A DNA stretch of 64,000 nucleotides from Tetrastigma voinierianum (taxonomy: Eukaryota; Streptophyta; Magnoliopsida; Vitales; Vitaceae): assembly GCA_016808115.1 (NCBI GenBank), contig JAEQBH010000033.1, positions 310,001 to 374,000 of the forward strand, read 5' to 3'. A program made the position numbers and the translations under genes. The stretch's first letter is position 1. Each line of letters opens with the position of its first letter. The notes under the pieces were generated by a model. It saw only the letters and a list, made by a program, of their open reading frames with translations, did not search any database and was not told the DNA's origin. Positions 47,345 to 61,030 of the stretch are shown piece after piece.

Positions 47345-49454
47345 CTAGACACCATAAATATTAATAATATTAATGAAGAATAATAAAAATAAAACAAAAA
47401 TGAGATGATGAGTGATGGGTAGATCATTGTGCAATGAAGACGAAGAGGAGGTAGGAGGAGGCCTGGTTTCATGCTTTCCGACATCGATCATAACCTGGAA
47501 TCGGCAGGTATCTTGAGAGGGATCCATGGACGTGAGAACTGATAGGTTAGAGAATTGGCAAGAACCTTTCTGCTGATTCACGGTCTGAAAGTACATGTTG
47601 AAAGCGTAGGAAGCGTTGCTCCTTGTGTCCAGCCTACCGCAAGAAGACCCATACCCAAGACTGGTGCAGTCCGCATAACTACAAGCGTATTTGATGCTAT
47701 CTTCCAAGTTTGGGTCCGTAATGCTCGCTTCCGGCGCCATTATGCACCACCTCCTCTCCAAATACCGGACTCCCTTTGCAGGTACGAGAGTATTGTTACT
47801 CTTCCCATTCAACCTCGTATTCAGCGAATACTTCAAGGTACCATCGAAATAAAAAACTCCCCAGTGGCGCTCAAAGTTGCCTGGATCCACGCTCTTGATA
47901 TCTTCATCAAGCAGTCCGAACAGGTAAACCTCGGGTGGGGTTGTGGGGCGTTTGGGAGTGCCTTGCCCTCTGATTATCCGGTCCACAAGGCCTTGGTTGA
48001 ACTTCTGGGCGTACTGGAGGTTGGCGTCGGAGTCGCCGTCTGTCGGCCATCCGACCTCTCCGATGATCACCGGAAGTGATGGGAAACCGTTTTTCTCGAG
48101 AGCCCAGATGAGGGTGTCGTAGTTGGCTTCGAATACGTTGGTGTAACTGATTGAACCGTCCACCACTGGGGTTGATGTCCCGGAGAAGAAGGCGAAGTCG
48201 ATGGGGAAATGGGGGTCTGCGTAGAGGCTGAGGTAGGGGTAGATGTTGATGGTGAGGGGACCGCCATTGTCGCCTAGGAATTTGATGATGGAGAGCATGA
48301 GAGCGTGGATGTCGGACCGGAAGTCTCCGCCGGAGGGAACGCTGCTGACGGTCTCGTAGACGTCTGCGTTGAGGGGGACTGTGACCTTCACTTGTGGCCC
48401 TAACCCGGCTTTGATCAGGGCTGCTTGGATATTTCTGAGAGCCGGAAATGTTGTTCGAAGGTAAGTATCTTTGTAGGTCTTGAGGAAAGGCTCGTTGCCC
48501 ACAGCTATATATCTGCGACGTCGCATGATGATCAAGATGGAAGTTCATCATATAAAATATATAAACACATCATGTTAAACCCAAATCCAAAGTAGAATAT
48601 CATCACAAAGTGCTTAATTATCAAAAAAATTGTATTATGACACCGTTTGTTAGATGTTCCTAAGTTTGAATCACCCCCTTGCAATTCGTGGATTTAAAGT
48701 TCATGAAAGACTTTATTTCATTTATTTGACTAGCTCCTCATGTACAAGTATTTAGTAGCATATGAGAGATGGTGGTAAAAACATGATATTTATATTAAAT
48801 CTAAATTCTACAAACTTTAGTCGGTATATGACCAACTAGATTTTGATTTAATATAAATATAATGTATTTCATAAATCTTTTTATGTGCAACCTCATACCA
48901 AATAAACCAAATAAAATATTTCATAAACTTTCAAATCAACAAATAAAAATAAATTATAGATATGAACTTATGACCCTCTTGTCAAACCAAGCGATGAATT
49001 AAACCATGTCAAATAACTAACTATTCAAAAAAACTCAAGTTTCTAAGATTTTGATTTAATTTAAATATCATGCTTTTAACAATATGTATTTGATTAAACG
49101 ATCAAAGAAGGGAATATATGATGTACCTTATATCAACCCCATGTTGGATACATAGGTAGAGACATTTTGTGAAACCCATCGGATGGCATAGTCGACGCTG
49201 GCAGCGAGAGGAGCCAAGAAGTCATTGGGAATGCCGAGCATGACCTGAATACCGGAATTCCCAAGTGCCCTGAGGACTGGAGCTTCTGCTTCGAATAGCT
49301 TCACTTTATCGAATCCATTGTCCTTAAGAAGCTTCACCACTATTTCAGGTGGGAGTGGATGGCTTGACCTCGTACCCCAGTTGACAGCCAGCCCCACCAC
49401 CCCCTCACCCCAAACTAGGCTCAACAAACACACCAAATAACCCAACCCACCCAT
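47345..49454 (-). CDS. GH17 glucan endo-1,3-beta-glucosidase with X8 domain and GPI-type tail
   Basis: Exon 1 49454-49127, intron 49126-48513, exon 2 48512-47345. The enzyme would hydrolyse beta-1,3-glucan (callose) at the wall or plasma membrane. A signal peptide (GYLVCLLSLVWGEGVVG) precedes the mature start LAVNWGTRSSHPLPP. GH17 motifs follow: the proton donor in AVGNEPF (about Glu117) and the nucleophile in IIGEVGWPTDGD (about Glu262). An X8/CBM43 module from about 363 to 450 (RRWCIMAPEA, YACSYADCTSLGYGSSC, ASYAFNMYFQ) is followed by an S-rich linker and hydrophobic tail LIFVLFLLFFINI, typical of GPI anchoring. Total 498 residues. As given, exon 1 stops one base early: VSNMG is followed by L-I-stop, while the family has GVDIR. 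One more G in the GGGG run near 49141 restores the splice phase (AG|A TAT ATA). Plasmodesmal callose-degrading relatives share this layout, but that role is inference. Confidence 0.88.
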
Positions 49455-52400
49455 GTTTACCTACCTGCATGCAAATTAAAAACTTATCTGAAAATATTGA
49501 ATAATCCTTCTTCTTCTTCTCCTTTTCTCCTCCACTAGCAGCTAGCAGCTCTCTTAATTTCCCAGATCTATCTGTATCTGTATCTGTACGTACTGCATTT
49601 AGGGGAGGGAGGGCGAGCTACCCCAGTTTTGAATGAGAGGGGAAAGAAAACATATACCTGTACGTTATCAGGGAAAAGGGAAGGAATCACGTACATGACC
49701 TAGGATTCAACAATTAATTAAAGAACTGGATTCCCAATTTCTAAATCAAGGGAAACCCCCACGACCCCACCCGGATCGAATCTATACAACGAAAGGAATG
49801 GAGTAAGCTTGTCAAATGTCATTGCCTGCCTTGCCACTTGCCTTCAAACCCCAATTAACCCCATGCATGCCCTTTGCTCCTTTTCCAATCCACCTCTACC
49901 TACTTTCACACAAAATGTCTTTTTGCTTAATCTTTTTTTTTTTAAACAAGAGGTGTCCTTCCTTAACAGATCCTTGTATCATGAGGTATCGCAAACAGTA
50001 AAATTTTACTATCAAATATAACTACATTCTTACGACTTAAACTCTAAGTCAATTATTAAGATAAAAGAGACTCAAAACATTTTATATACGTGCATGTTGA
50101 TCGTTACCTTCCAATTAATCCTTTTGGCGTTCCCACATTACAATATTTTTTGTGTTATATATAAATCAATTTGATTAATACTATGGAGTACTCATGATAT
50201 CCAACAATATTATAAAGTTATATACCAAAATTTATTTTGTCGGTATATTTGTTAGTAAATCAAATACATTCTTATTTTATTTTATTTTATTTTCGTATAG
50301 AAAAATAAAATAAAATAAAACAAAAATGTAATTTTTATACATTAAGAAGAAACTAATTAAATAGTGAACCTATTGATAACAATTTTTTATGAATAAAATA
50401 GATTTAGAATAACTTTTTTATTTTTATATATAATTATATAATAATTTCTCTTACTATAAAGACGAACTTCAAACCCAAATTAATTGGAACTGAAAATTAG
50501 ACTTCCCGTTAATAAAAATAATAGATAAAAATTAGTTTATTTGCAACAGTTATTTAATGTTGTACACAACTATATTTTTTGAATTATTTTTACTATGTAA
50601 ATGAATTCTAAATTAAGTGATAAATAATTAATAATTTAGATTTGCAATTAATATTTAAAATATAAAAATGATTCAGAAGTGAAAAACTGATTCAATTTGT
50701 TACATATTAAATTCAAACATTTTATTTAAAAAGTTTTTTTTTTTTGTGTCTATTCCATGAAACCTTAGCCACCATGACTTTCCTCATTCTCTTATATCGT
50801 TTTCTTCTTACCTCTTTTCCTAAAGCAAGGAAAAGTGGTTTTTTTTTTACTATTCTTACCTTAAAACCACCTATTTGCATATCTCTTTCATTTTTTAACT
50901 TAATTAATAAATTGGTTAATCTACAAATATGTATGTCTTATATTGTTTTTTTCATATTGTCATTGTTTTATTGCGACATTTGATATATCATCGTCATATT
51001 GTGATGTCTTATTTGTATGGTAACGATTTAAATAGATAAAATGAATTCAATTAGTTAAATATATTATATATTATATTATGTTTATTAGTATATCAATAAC
51101 CTGAAGAAGAGATATTTCAAATAATATATTATCAAATTTAATTCCACTTTATATCGATGACATGCTATTAATTCAGATATATCGTTTACAAAGCTACATT
51201 TTTAACAATATGTATCTTTAATATATCTATCAATTTATTATAAATTTGAATCAATGACATTTTAGAATGCTATAAATGTAAATATACATTGAGAAGGTTG
51301 GTTTGTTTACATAATAAAAATGTGTTTACCGATAATTATTATTATTTAACAATTATCACTCTAAAATATGAATGAATTGTGGATACGTTTTTTTTTAAAG
51401 CATGAATAGTGGATATGTTAATAACAATTATTACCTTAAAAGACAATTATTTTCTCCAAATAAGCTTCCAAGGGCTTTATATTTACTTTTTTTTTAAAAT
51501 ACATTTTAGTTTTAAGTTAATAAATTATTTTTATTGAAACTGGAATCTTATACTCCATTTTTTATCCTATTTACCTATTTAAAACGATAAACAAATATTA
51601 TATCATTTTTTTTTATAACTAAATACTTTGTTATAATATAACAAATTGTTGTCATTGAACTGAATTTGTGACCTTTCTCCTTCCTACATGTCCAACATTT
51701 TATAAACTTTGAAGGCTTTGGAGTTAGGTATGTGTACGTACGCACGTTGAATTATACTTATATGAATATGAAAAATGAAAATGATATGATATTATACGGT
51801 AATTAAAAAATCAAAAAAAAAAAAAGCAATGGAAGATAAACGGGGTTGGGTGTAGCTGGTGTCGGTGAGAGAAGAAGCTTCTTAATCGACGAGTGAGTGG
51901 AAATGAGTGTGGAGAGTGGAGGGTGGAGAGTGGAGAGCGGGGAGCTCACCTCTGCCTCTGGCTTGCTATCAAAACCCTACAGCAACCTGCGCCTGTCATA
52001 GCCGTGTCTGACAACAAGAAGAAGAAGAAGAAGAAAGCTGGGGGTTTGTAGAATGTAGAATGTAGAGGATCCATTCATCCTATGATTCCCCCACAAGATG
52101 CTCTGTCTCAAATCCCACGTTGTGGAAGATGACCCTCGCGCTTCTCGTTTGCCCATCAACTTGTCAGACTCTATCCTAGGCCTAGCTACCTCCTACCCAT
52201 TTTCTTTTCTTCTTCTTCTTCTTCGTATTTCATTTTATTTATTTTTTATCCTTCGATGTCGGTGTTTGCAGGCCAAGTTCGATTCACAGGTATCTGCGGA
52301 AGAACGGGAGGGGTGGTTCCCATCATTCCTTTTCTTCTTCTGGAGATGGGTCCGGCACTGCATCCGGTCTGGAGGTCTCTTCATTGCTTTGCCTTTTGTT

Positions 52401-52820
52401 TTTCTTTTCACAATCGTTGTCAACATTGTTCATTCTCTTAACCGTTTTCTATCTCTATTCAATTTACTGTCATTCAAGATTATTCCTTTTTATTTATTTT
52501 TTTGTTTGTTTTTTTGATGAGCAAATACGAACAGGCATATAATAATCACAAAAAAAGAAAAAAAAAAAGAAAAAAAAAGTGGGAGGTAATCTTGTTTGAA
52601 AGGGGACGAATTTATGCTTTTCCACGCCAAGTGTTTGTTACAATTCTCCGTGTGTTCTGAGACTGGCTCAGTTCCTTGCCACTGAGGTTTTCCACTGTGC
52701 TTCCACTTTCACCCTTGGGCTTGTTTCTTTTAATTGGAAACTAATTGGGATCATATTCTAGGGATAGAACGTCTTTATGAGGAGGAGATGACACTTTGTA
52801 AACCGACACAACCCGTGTAT
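49455..52820. other. Upstream region of GH17 and AT-rich intergenic DNA
   Basis: The first kilobase is the likely promoter of the GH17 gene. 49960-51800 is very AT-rich with no recognised gene. At 51890-52150 there is a purine/pyrimidine-patterned stretch (GAAGAA and GGAGAGTG repeats), and on the minus strand a donor-like GCAGAG|GTGAGC at about 51950 could mark a 5'-UTR exon of the GH17 gene; this is only a possibility. 52255-52450 has open frames on both strands that I cannot identify. Confidence 0.4.
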
Positions 52821-53609
52821 TGTTGGAGAGTTAAGTGAGAATAACGTGAAGAAATATCTTGTGATATTTCAAATTGACTTGGCCAAGTCAATTTGATCAA
52901 GTTATTTAACTTAATTTAATTTCATTTGTTTTGTTAACCAAGTCAAATTGAAATATGACTCTTTTCTCAAGTTTTTGAACTCGTGAGAGATCCATTGGGA
53001 CTCCACCTATACAAAGGTGCCTCCCTTCACTTCTCACATTACCATCTTGAGATCTCTCTGCTCTCCTCTTCTTTGCTCAAGTGCTTTCAATCATTCCTCT
53101 TTCTCTCATGCTCCTAATCACTCTTCACAAGTTTCGCGCCATACTAAGCTTCGATCGAACGACACTACCACAGTTCGAGTTGTACCGTATTTACCAAGGA
53201 GTACACCCGAGGCAAGATTTGCTGTTGAATTCCGGGAGGTGTGAGTGCCTGCCTTTACTCGCGCCTGTTACGAACCTGAGGAGGGCAGACCCATTTTTAA
53301 ATACAAAGTATATATTAAAATTCTTTAGCCATCCAATTCAGATGTAAGCTTCATCTTACCTCATTTGTTCATTATTTGGTATGTTTTGGGCTAATTCAAA
53401 CTCCCTAATATTTTCTAAAAGACCTTCTTTAGTGGTATCAAAACCCAAGGTTGTAAGTGGTAACTTGTTGGTTCATGTCTAGGAAAGTCCTGTCAACAAG
53501 GCGATGAGAGCTTAAGGCAAGTGGGGTATAGCGGACTATTGTGACCCCTCCACTTACTTGGAGACTTTTTTGGTGTAATTAACACATCTCTCACTATTGT
53601 CTTTGTTTT
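52821..53609 (+). repeat. Outer element 5' LTR, left part
   Basis: Left 789 bp of the 5' LTR before the inner insertion; the remaining 31 bp are at 57461-57491. It contains a TATA-like CCTATACAAAGG at about 53007, matched by CCATATAAAGG at about 61743 in the 3' LTR, a likely promoter position. Confidence 0.88.
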
Positions 53610-56600
53610 TGTTATAACATATATCTACTTTACATATAGATTTGTATCCTATTAGAAAACTTGTCTTATAGAGATGTAATCTATTAAGAAGGTTAGATTG
53701 ACTTTTGTATATATATATATATTCATAATGGATTAATGAAAAAGTACAAGGAATTTATTAATCCAATTATTTTGTCTTGCTTTTTACATGGTATCAGAGC
53801 CTAGGGTTCAAATTTGAGCCAAAACAAGAAAAAAAAATATAGGATATCTTAGAATATATAACATGTCAAGCAGTTTTGTGCTCTGAAACATTCATTTCCT
53901 GAGGTGAGTGTATATGACACCGTTTGCCGGGAAGGTGCTGCTGGCCACCGCGACCTAGACCACTAAGTCCGCCGGCCGAAAAGGTGCGCTGCCACGTGAG
54001 CCACACACGCCACCGCGGGCGATCCCGCCGCCCCCCACGCCAGCGTGGGCGTGTGGGAGGCACATCCAAAGGATCTAGGATCTCTCCTCCAACATCACCG
54101 ACCGTCACGCCTTCCCGCCACCCATCACTCTTTATTCGATGCTTCTGCAACAATGGGATTTTCAAAACATTTGCATGACAAATCCCGCTTTTCTTAGGGT
54201 TTCGTGGCCTTTCTCCTTTGATTTCCCTTCCTGAGATTCGCAGGTGCTTTGTGAACGAGGACCAAGTTCTTATTCCAAAGGTAGTGTTTTCGTGGAAAGG
54301 TGGTTCTTTTCATTGCAAGATCCTACTTTTATGGTATTTTTCAGATTTTCAGAGGCTTGTTTGAGTTAGATTTGCTTCTATGACTAACATGAAACCCTCG
54401 AGAAGAGTTGTGTGTCATTATTGCCACAATCCAAGACATGTACCATAATCAGAGGAAGTCAAGCAGTATCAAAATTGAAGATTTCACCCATTCATTATCA
54501 TAAACTACTTCCCTGGGCCAGATCTACTTCTATCAAGACACTCTGTCAGTCAAAAAACTAACACATGTTTTATTTCCTTTCACATGTAATATTGACTCGA
54601 GCCACCGACCACATGATCGGTAATTCCAACTTTATTTACTTTCTACGCTTCAATATACTCTTCTTAACTCTTACTATTACTTTGCAGATGAGTCAACATC
54701 TTGTGTCTTTGTCATGGACAATCTTTATCCACTCCCTGTAATCATTTTGACCTCATTTGAGTTTACCATAATTTCGTAATTTTTAATTCTATATGAAACT
54801 CACTTGGTACAATCGACCAGATCTTAGTTCTTTCCCGATCACGTTTGATTCAGGATCTTGACGGCGGATTATCACGAGGATGCGAACCGGGGGTTGTTAC
54901 CCCATTTGACTTAAATCAAGGCTCTGGTCATCCTTCTCTCCCTTTGCTGAATAAGCTTGTATTCTTAGTTTCTAGTCCTGGTCCCTCATTGAATTGTGAG
55001 TCACATATGCTGTGCCTCACCGGGGCTTTATCTGAGTCTTGCAGCTTAATAAACAAGTTTCCGCTTCTTTTGAGTTAGTTCATTCGGATGTGTGGGATCC
55101 ATGTCTAGTGGTGTCCTCGACTGGGTTTTAGTATTTTGTTACGTTTGTCGATGATTATTTGCGAACAACTTGGTTATATTTAATGAAACCGTTCGCAGTT
55201 ATTTCTAACTTTTGTGCCTTATGTGCTGAAATTCACACTATTTTCATGTTTCTATTTAAAAATTCTGAAGTGATAATGTTGTTATAACATTCACTCAAGA
55301 ATTTGGCCATTCATGCTTCGTAATGACTTCCTTCATCGTGAGATTCTGTGTCGATATACTCCTTCTCAAATCGAGTCACGGAAAGAAAAATGTATGCCAC
55401 CTCTTGAAAAACCGCCGCTCTATTGTTTCAAATGCGTGCTCGGCATTGGGGCGATGTCAAGTTTCACGCCTTGTGTTTTTGATTAATCTGGATAGCCTTC
55501 TCGGTCTTCAATCGCCACTGCTTCAAACCCTCTTCCCCATCATTCGTATATTCTACCATCACTGTATATTCGCTGCTAGAACTCTGCACTCTAGTCACAC
55601 GCCGCTTCATCGATCCAACTTAATGATGATCTTTCAATTGCTCTTCGTAAAGGTAAACATTAGTGTGCTCATCCAATCTCTTCATTTGTTTTATATAGCT
55701 ATTTGTCATCTTCCTTTTGTTCCTTTATTGCATCTCTTGATTTGATCTCTTTTCCTCACACTGTCCGTGAGGCTTTATTTCACCCTGGTTGGCGTAGTAC
55801 TATAATAGAAGAAATACATGCTTTAGATGACAATGGTATTTGGAACTTGGTACAATTACCTATGGGGAAGAAAGCCATTGGATGCCATTGGGTTTTTTTA
55901 GTTAAAGTTAATCCTGATGGTTCAGTTGCTCAATTGAAAGCACCACTTATGGCTAAGGGGTATGCTCAGACCTATTGCGTGGACTATTCTGACACTTTTT
56001 TCCTTGTTGCTAAAATGACATATGTTCAGCTTTTCATTTCCCTAGTTGCTATTTATCATTGGGATCTCCACCAGCTTGATATTAAGAATGCCTTTCTTCG
56101 TGGCGACCTTTAGGAGGTGGTGTATATGGAACAATTTTCAAGGTTTGTTGCTCAAGGGGGGATAGGGAAAGTTTATCGTCTTTAAAAGTCTTTGTATGGT
56201 TTGAAGCAGAGTCCCCATGCGTGGTTTGGTAAATTCAGCCAAGTCGTTGAAGAATTTGGCATGCAAAAGAGTAAATCTGACAATTTCGTCTTCTACAAGA
56301 ACTCCGGTTTAGATATCCTTCGTCGGGTAGCCAGAGACGATAATATCATATCACCTGAGAGCGACTTAAATACATTCCTCACCTCAAGATTTCTTTCGCA
56401 TCAATTCCATACAAAGACTTAAGTGATAAGATACTTTAGCATCAAGTTATACAAACATGAAATCTTCTTATATCCTCAAAGGAAATATGTGTTTACCCTA
56501 TTGTCCGAGATCTGAAAGTTGGTGGGTAAAGCCATGCAATTTCCTTATGGTCTGTGCATTAATTTACTGTGAGAAGGCGTAAACATTCGAGAATCTCGAG

Positions 56601-57358
56601 AGATATAGAAGACTAGTTGGAAGTTGAATTTGCCTTTCGCACTAGTCCCGATATTGCCACTCGCCGCTGTTGTAAGTCACATTTCTGTCCGCTCCAAACT
56701 GGGTCGACCATTGGGTAGTCACACATTTTACGTTATTTCTCAAAGCGAAATTTCCTAAGTAGAAGCCACAAGAATCGCTTATAATGGTAACTGGAAAATA
56801 TTTCGACGCCAGATTAGGAGGATTCATGAGGACATGAAGTCCACTGGTACTATGCGCTTGTTCGAGGAATCTAGCCTCTAAGAGTAAGAATAGAGCTGTC
56901 ATTTCTCGATCTAGTGCGTAGTCCGAATATAGAACGATGACACGGGCCCAGGTGTGAGATCATGGCTTCATCAACTCACTAGAGTCAACATCGAGACACC
57001 GGGGCCCCGAAGAAACTTTGTGTGACAATCGTACCGCCTTCATATCGCTTCTAATCCTCTGCAGTCACTAATCAACAAGATACTCAGATTGTCTTCATTC
57101 GTGAGAAAACATAACCTCACTGATTTTTAAGTACGATATTTGAAGACTGAGAACAATCAGGTGATATTTTCACAAAGACATTAAGTGGGATCGTTAGTTG
57201 ATCTTTGTAGCAAGTTTCGGCATACTAATATCTATGCTCCAACTCGAGGGAAGCTTTATAAAGATATATCTACTTTACATATGTATTTGTATCCTATTAT
57301 AAATCATTGTTTGCAGAGTCAGAATCTATTAGAAGGTTAGATTTGACTCAGATATATA

Positions 57359-57389
<31 letters not shown>

Positions 57390-57455
57390 TTATAATGGAT
57401 CAATGAAAAAGTATAAGGAATTTATTCCTTCAATTCTTTTGTCTTGCTTTCTACA
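53610..57455 (+). mobile_element. Ty1/copia retrotransposon nested in the outer 5' LTR
   Basis: LTRs 53610-53788 and about 57256-57455 share TATATCTACTTTACATAT and the following ATTTGTATCCTATTA. The primer site TGGTATCAGAGC at 53789-53800 directly follows the 5' LTR. The flanks GTTTT (53605-53609) and GTTTC (57456-57460) are a 4/5 target duplication; the intact 3' LTR of the outer element reads GTTTC at this place, confirming the join. Coding remains are below. The element has lost the reverse transcriptase YVDD segment. It is related to the element at 17517-22342. Confidence 0.9.
55080..56850 (+). pseudogene. Pol remnants of the inner copia element
   Basis: Integrase residues FVTFVDDYLRTTWLYLM appear near 55150. 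An open stretch at 55703-56113 encodes reverse transcriptase (EALFHPGWRSTIIEEIHALD, LVQLPMGKKAIGCHWVFLVK, LHQLDIKNAFLRGDL) and ends at a TAG where copia elements continue EVYMEQP. After it come SLYGLKQSPHAWFGKFSQVV and EFGMQKSKSDNFVFYKNSG (56192-56320), then a break in place of the YVDD motif. Traces of the RPDIA segment follow near 56650. Frame breaks are frequent. Confidence 0.82.
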
Positions 57456-57521
57456 GTTTCTGTTCACAAAAAGGACATAGTAGAACCAACAATCTTAAAG
57501 TAGATTCAATTCCTTGAATTG

Positions 57522-60500
57522 ATGGAGACCTCCCTAGTTCACACCTGTCCCGACACTTCCAAGATTGACCCTTTTAATGGAACATTCTTTAAGAGATGGC
57601 AATAAAAGGTTTATTCTGCCATTGATGTTGTGAACCTAGTGAATATCTTGACAGACCCAAAACCTAAGAGTGACTCTGAAGATTTATCTAAATGGAAAAT
57701 GGGACAAACAAGTTAGGCATGCCATTCTTAGCACACTCACAAATGAACTATTTGATGTCTTTTGTCAATATAAAGTTGAAAAAGAAATTTGGGATGCTTT
57801 GACTAAAAAATACATAGTAAAAGAGAGACCAAGGCCTAAATTCAATAGTCCTAAGAGACAAAACCCTAGGACTAAGCCTAACTCATCAAACAAGGTCCAA
57901 AATCCTACCTTTAAAAAGAAAGGTAATTGCTTTGTTTGTGGCAAGCCTGGACACCATGCACCTTAGTGTCGCAATCGAGAGACTTGAGAAAGTCAAACCA
58001 AAGCAACCTATGCCAAAGGCATCGTTAGTCCTCCGAGATGAGCATGGTCACCAATATGATGACCCATAAGCAGACTCTCGGCTACCAGCACATCTCGCAA
58101 CATACATTCACTTCCTACACCACAGTGAAGGAAGGAGAGGAACAAGTGTTCATGGGTGATTTGAGATCATTCCCAGTGATTGGCAAAGGGAAAGTTCTCC
58201 TCAAGCTAACTTCTAGAAAAGTTCTCGCCCTTGATGATGTTCTCCATGTGCCAGATATTCGTTGGAACTTAGTTTCAGTGACTCTACTTGGGAAAGCAGG
58301 AGTTAAGATCATGTTTGAGTCAGACAAAATAATGTTAACAAAGAACAATGCTTTTGTTGGGAAGGGTTATTGTAACCAAGGTCTCTTTATGTTGAATGTT
58401 TCATAAATCTTGAACAATAAAGCATCTTTGTCTTCTCGCTACATGCTTGTTTCCCGTGATGTTTGGCATGGTAGATTAGGACATGTGAACTTTCTCGTAT
58501 TAAGAAAATGGTTGAATTAAGTTTAATTCCCAAAATTGTCCTTAGAAAACTTGAAATGTGAAGTATGTGTTGAATCTAAAACTACAAAAGAAATCTTTAA
58601 AATCGATAAAAGAGAGCTCGAACTATTAAGTTTGATTTATGCTGACTTATAGAGACTTGAAAAACATCATGACTAGAGGGTAAAGGTTTTATATTACCTT
58701 CATAGATGATTACTCAGAGATATACAAGAGTATTTATCAGAAACAAAGATGAAGCAATGGATGTTTTCATCAAGTATATAAATGAAGTAGAGAACCAACT
58801 AAGTTAGAAAATCAAGAGATTTAGATCCGATAGGGGTGGAGAATATGAGTCCAACCCCTTCAATACCTTTTGTGAGGAGCATGGAATTATACATGAAACC
58901 ACTCCTCCTTATTCTCCTGAATCTAATGGAGTAGCTGAAAGAAAAAACTAACCCTAAAAGAGATGATGAATGCCATGTTAGTAAGTTCAGGAGCATCCTT
59001 GAACTTGTGGGGGGAAGCTATCCTCTCTGCTTATCATATTCAAAATAGAATACCCTACAAGAAGACTATTAAGACTCCCTATGAGTTATGGAAAGGATAT
59101 ACACCCACATTGGATACTTAAAAGTGTAAAGTGTTTTTAAATAAAAAAAAAGTACTTTCCAAAACCAAAGAAAAGAAAATTAGGTTCTAAAACCATGATG
59201 CATTTATTGGTTGCGCAGAATAATGTTACACATAAAGTTTCTTGTCATCAAATCATAAAATAGCTTCCAATAGAAGTAAACCTATAATTGAGGATCAATA
59301 ATGTCACTCTCTTGAAAATATTTTTCCTTGGAAACAAATGGCCAACAACAAGTCTAAAGAAATCTGTGAATTGAGTCTTAGTGATCCTTCTCAACCTTAG
59401 AATTGAGAAGAAGTAAAAGGGAAAGGAAAGAAATCAATCTTCAAGATGACTTTTACACTTTCTAGCTGATGATGACCTTAGATCCTATAAGGGGGCTATG
59501 ACTTCATCCGATGCACTTTATGGAAGGAGTACACATAGTGAAATTGAATCAATAATGCATAACTGATACTTCTGAGATAAGAGACTTGCCTCCTGGTGCT
59601 AAAATTATAGGTTGTAAATGGATCTTTAAAAGGAAATTAAAATCAGATGGGTCGATTGAGAAATATAAGACACGTTTAGTTACTAAAGGTTTTAAACAAA
59701 GAAAGGTGTAGATTACTTTGATACCTTACCCCGTGACAAGGATTTCTCAATTAGGTGTTAATTGCTTAGACTGCTCATAACCCAGCGATACACACCAAAC
59801 TGACGTAAGACCGCTCTTTTTGAATTCGAGAACTAGAAGAGGAAATTTATATGGATTAATCTGAAGCGTGTAAGGTTCTAGGAGATGAGAAAAAAGTTTA
59901 TAGGCTAGTTAAATCGCTTTATAGGTTAAAACAAGCACCCAAACAGTGACATAGCAAATTTGATCATGTGTTGATATCTAATGGCTTTTCCATTAATGAT
60001 GCTAATAAATGCATTTATAACAAAGTTGAAAATAACTCATGCATCATCATTTTCTTATATGTTGACGATATGCTTATATTTGGGACTAACCTACAAGTTG
60101 TAATTATTACCAAGAGTTTCCTAAGATCGAAGTTTGATATGAAAGATTTAGGAGAAGCTGAGATGATTCTAGGAATCAAAATAACTAGAACACTTAATGG
60201 GCTTAACCTTTCTCAAGAACACTATATCGAGAAGATTTTAAAGAGGTTTGAACACTTTGATTGTAAACCAATGTCAACTCCTTATGATCCCAGCTCATAG
60301 TTGAAGAAAACTAGAGAACATAGTGTTGCCTAAACTTGGTACGCTCAAATAATTGGTAGCCTTTCCAATGCATTTCGCAAATTGTACTGTACTTGACATT
60401 GCTTCACGCAGTCGGAAGATTGAGTCATATACCCAAAGTCCTACTAGGATCATCAAGTTGCTATTCATAGAGTACTAAAGTACTTGAGAGGCACCAAGAC

Positions 60501-61030
60501 TATTGGTTTCGCAGAATAATGATTTCCAAATGTCTCATGATTTAGTGATGCCAACTCCATCTTTGATTCTATGAGATGAAAATCAACTAGTGGGTATGTT
60601 TACCTCGAGGAGGTGTGCAGTTTGAAATCATCCAAGCAAACTTCTGCATTACCTTACCACTATGGAGGTCGAATATAGCCTGTGAGATGCAAGTTTTGGA
60701 AGTCGAGTGGCTTAGAAATCTATTGTCGATATCCCTTTATGGACGACCAAGACCGCTCTGTGCTCATACGTTGTGATAACTGTTTCAGCATGAAGCAAAG
60801 CTAAAAGTAAAATGTTTAATGGGAAGAACAAGCATATACGTTTAAGGCACAATATTGTGCGACAATTGCTTGAGGCAGGGGTTATATCCTTGGATTTTGT
60901 GAGGTCAGAGTTGAATTTGGCCGATCCTTTAACTAAAACACTAAATAGGAAACTAGCGGACCAAACATCGAGGGGGATGAGGTTTTTGCCTATTACAAAA
61001 GTCAAAGGTGATGGTAAACCAACTTGCTAG
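57522..61030 (+). pseudogene. Gag-Pol remnants of the outer copia element
   Basis: Gag begins near 57522 (METSLVHTCPDTSKIDPFNG) and includes a CCHC knuckle CFVCGKPGHHAP at about 57931-57966, cut by a stop. The protease/pre-integrase region (58038-58406) contains VLALDDVLHVPDIRWNLVSV. Integrase traces lie at 58690-59100 (TTPPYSPESNGVAERK-type residues near 58905). Reverse transcriptase: GCKWIFKRKLKSDGSIEKYK (near 59612) and an open stretch 59968-60300 with IIFLYVDDMLIFGTNLQV and MKDLGEAEMILGIKITRTLN. RNase H end: KHIRLRHNIVRQLLEAGVIS at about 60825-60890. Several in-frame stops separate these parts. Confidence 0.85.

Noticed and set aside
47555..48551. Long ORFs in other frames over the GH17 exon 2
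   Set aside because: Shadows of the GH17 coding sequence with no similarity of their own.
53924..54178. GC-rich ORFs on both strands after the inner 5' LTR
   Set aside because: They fall in the leader of a copia element and have no family similarity I recognise.
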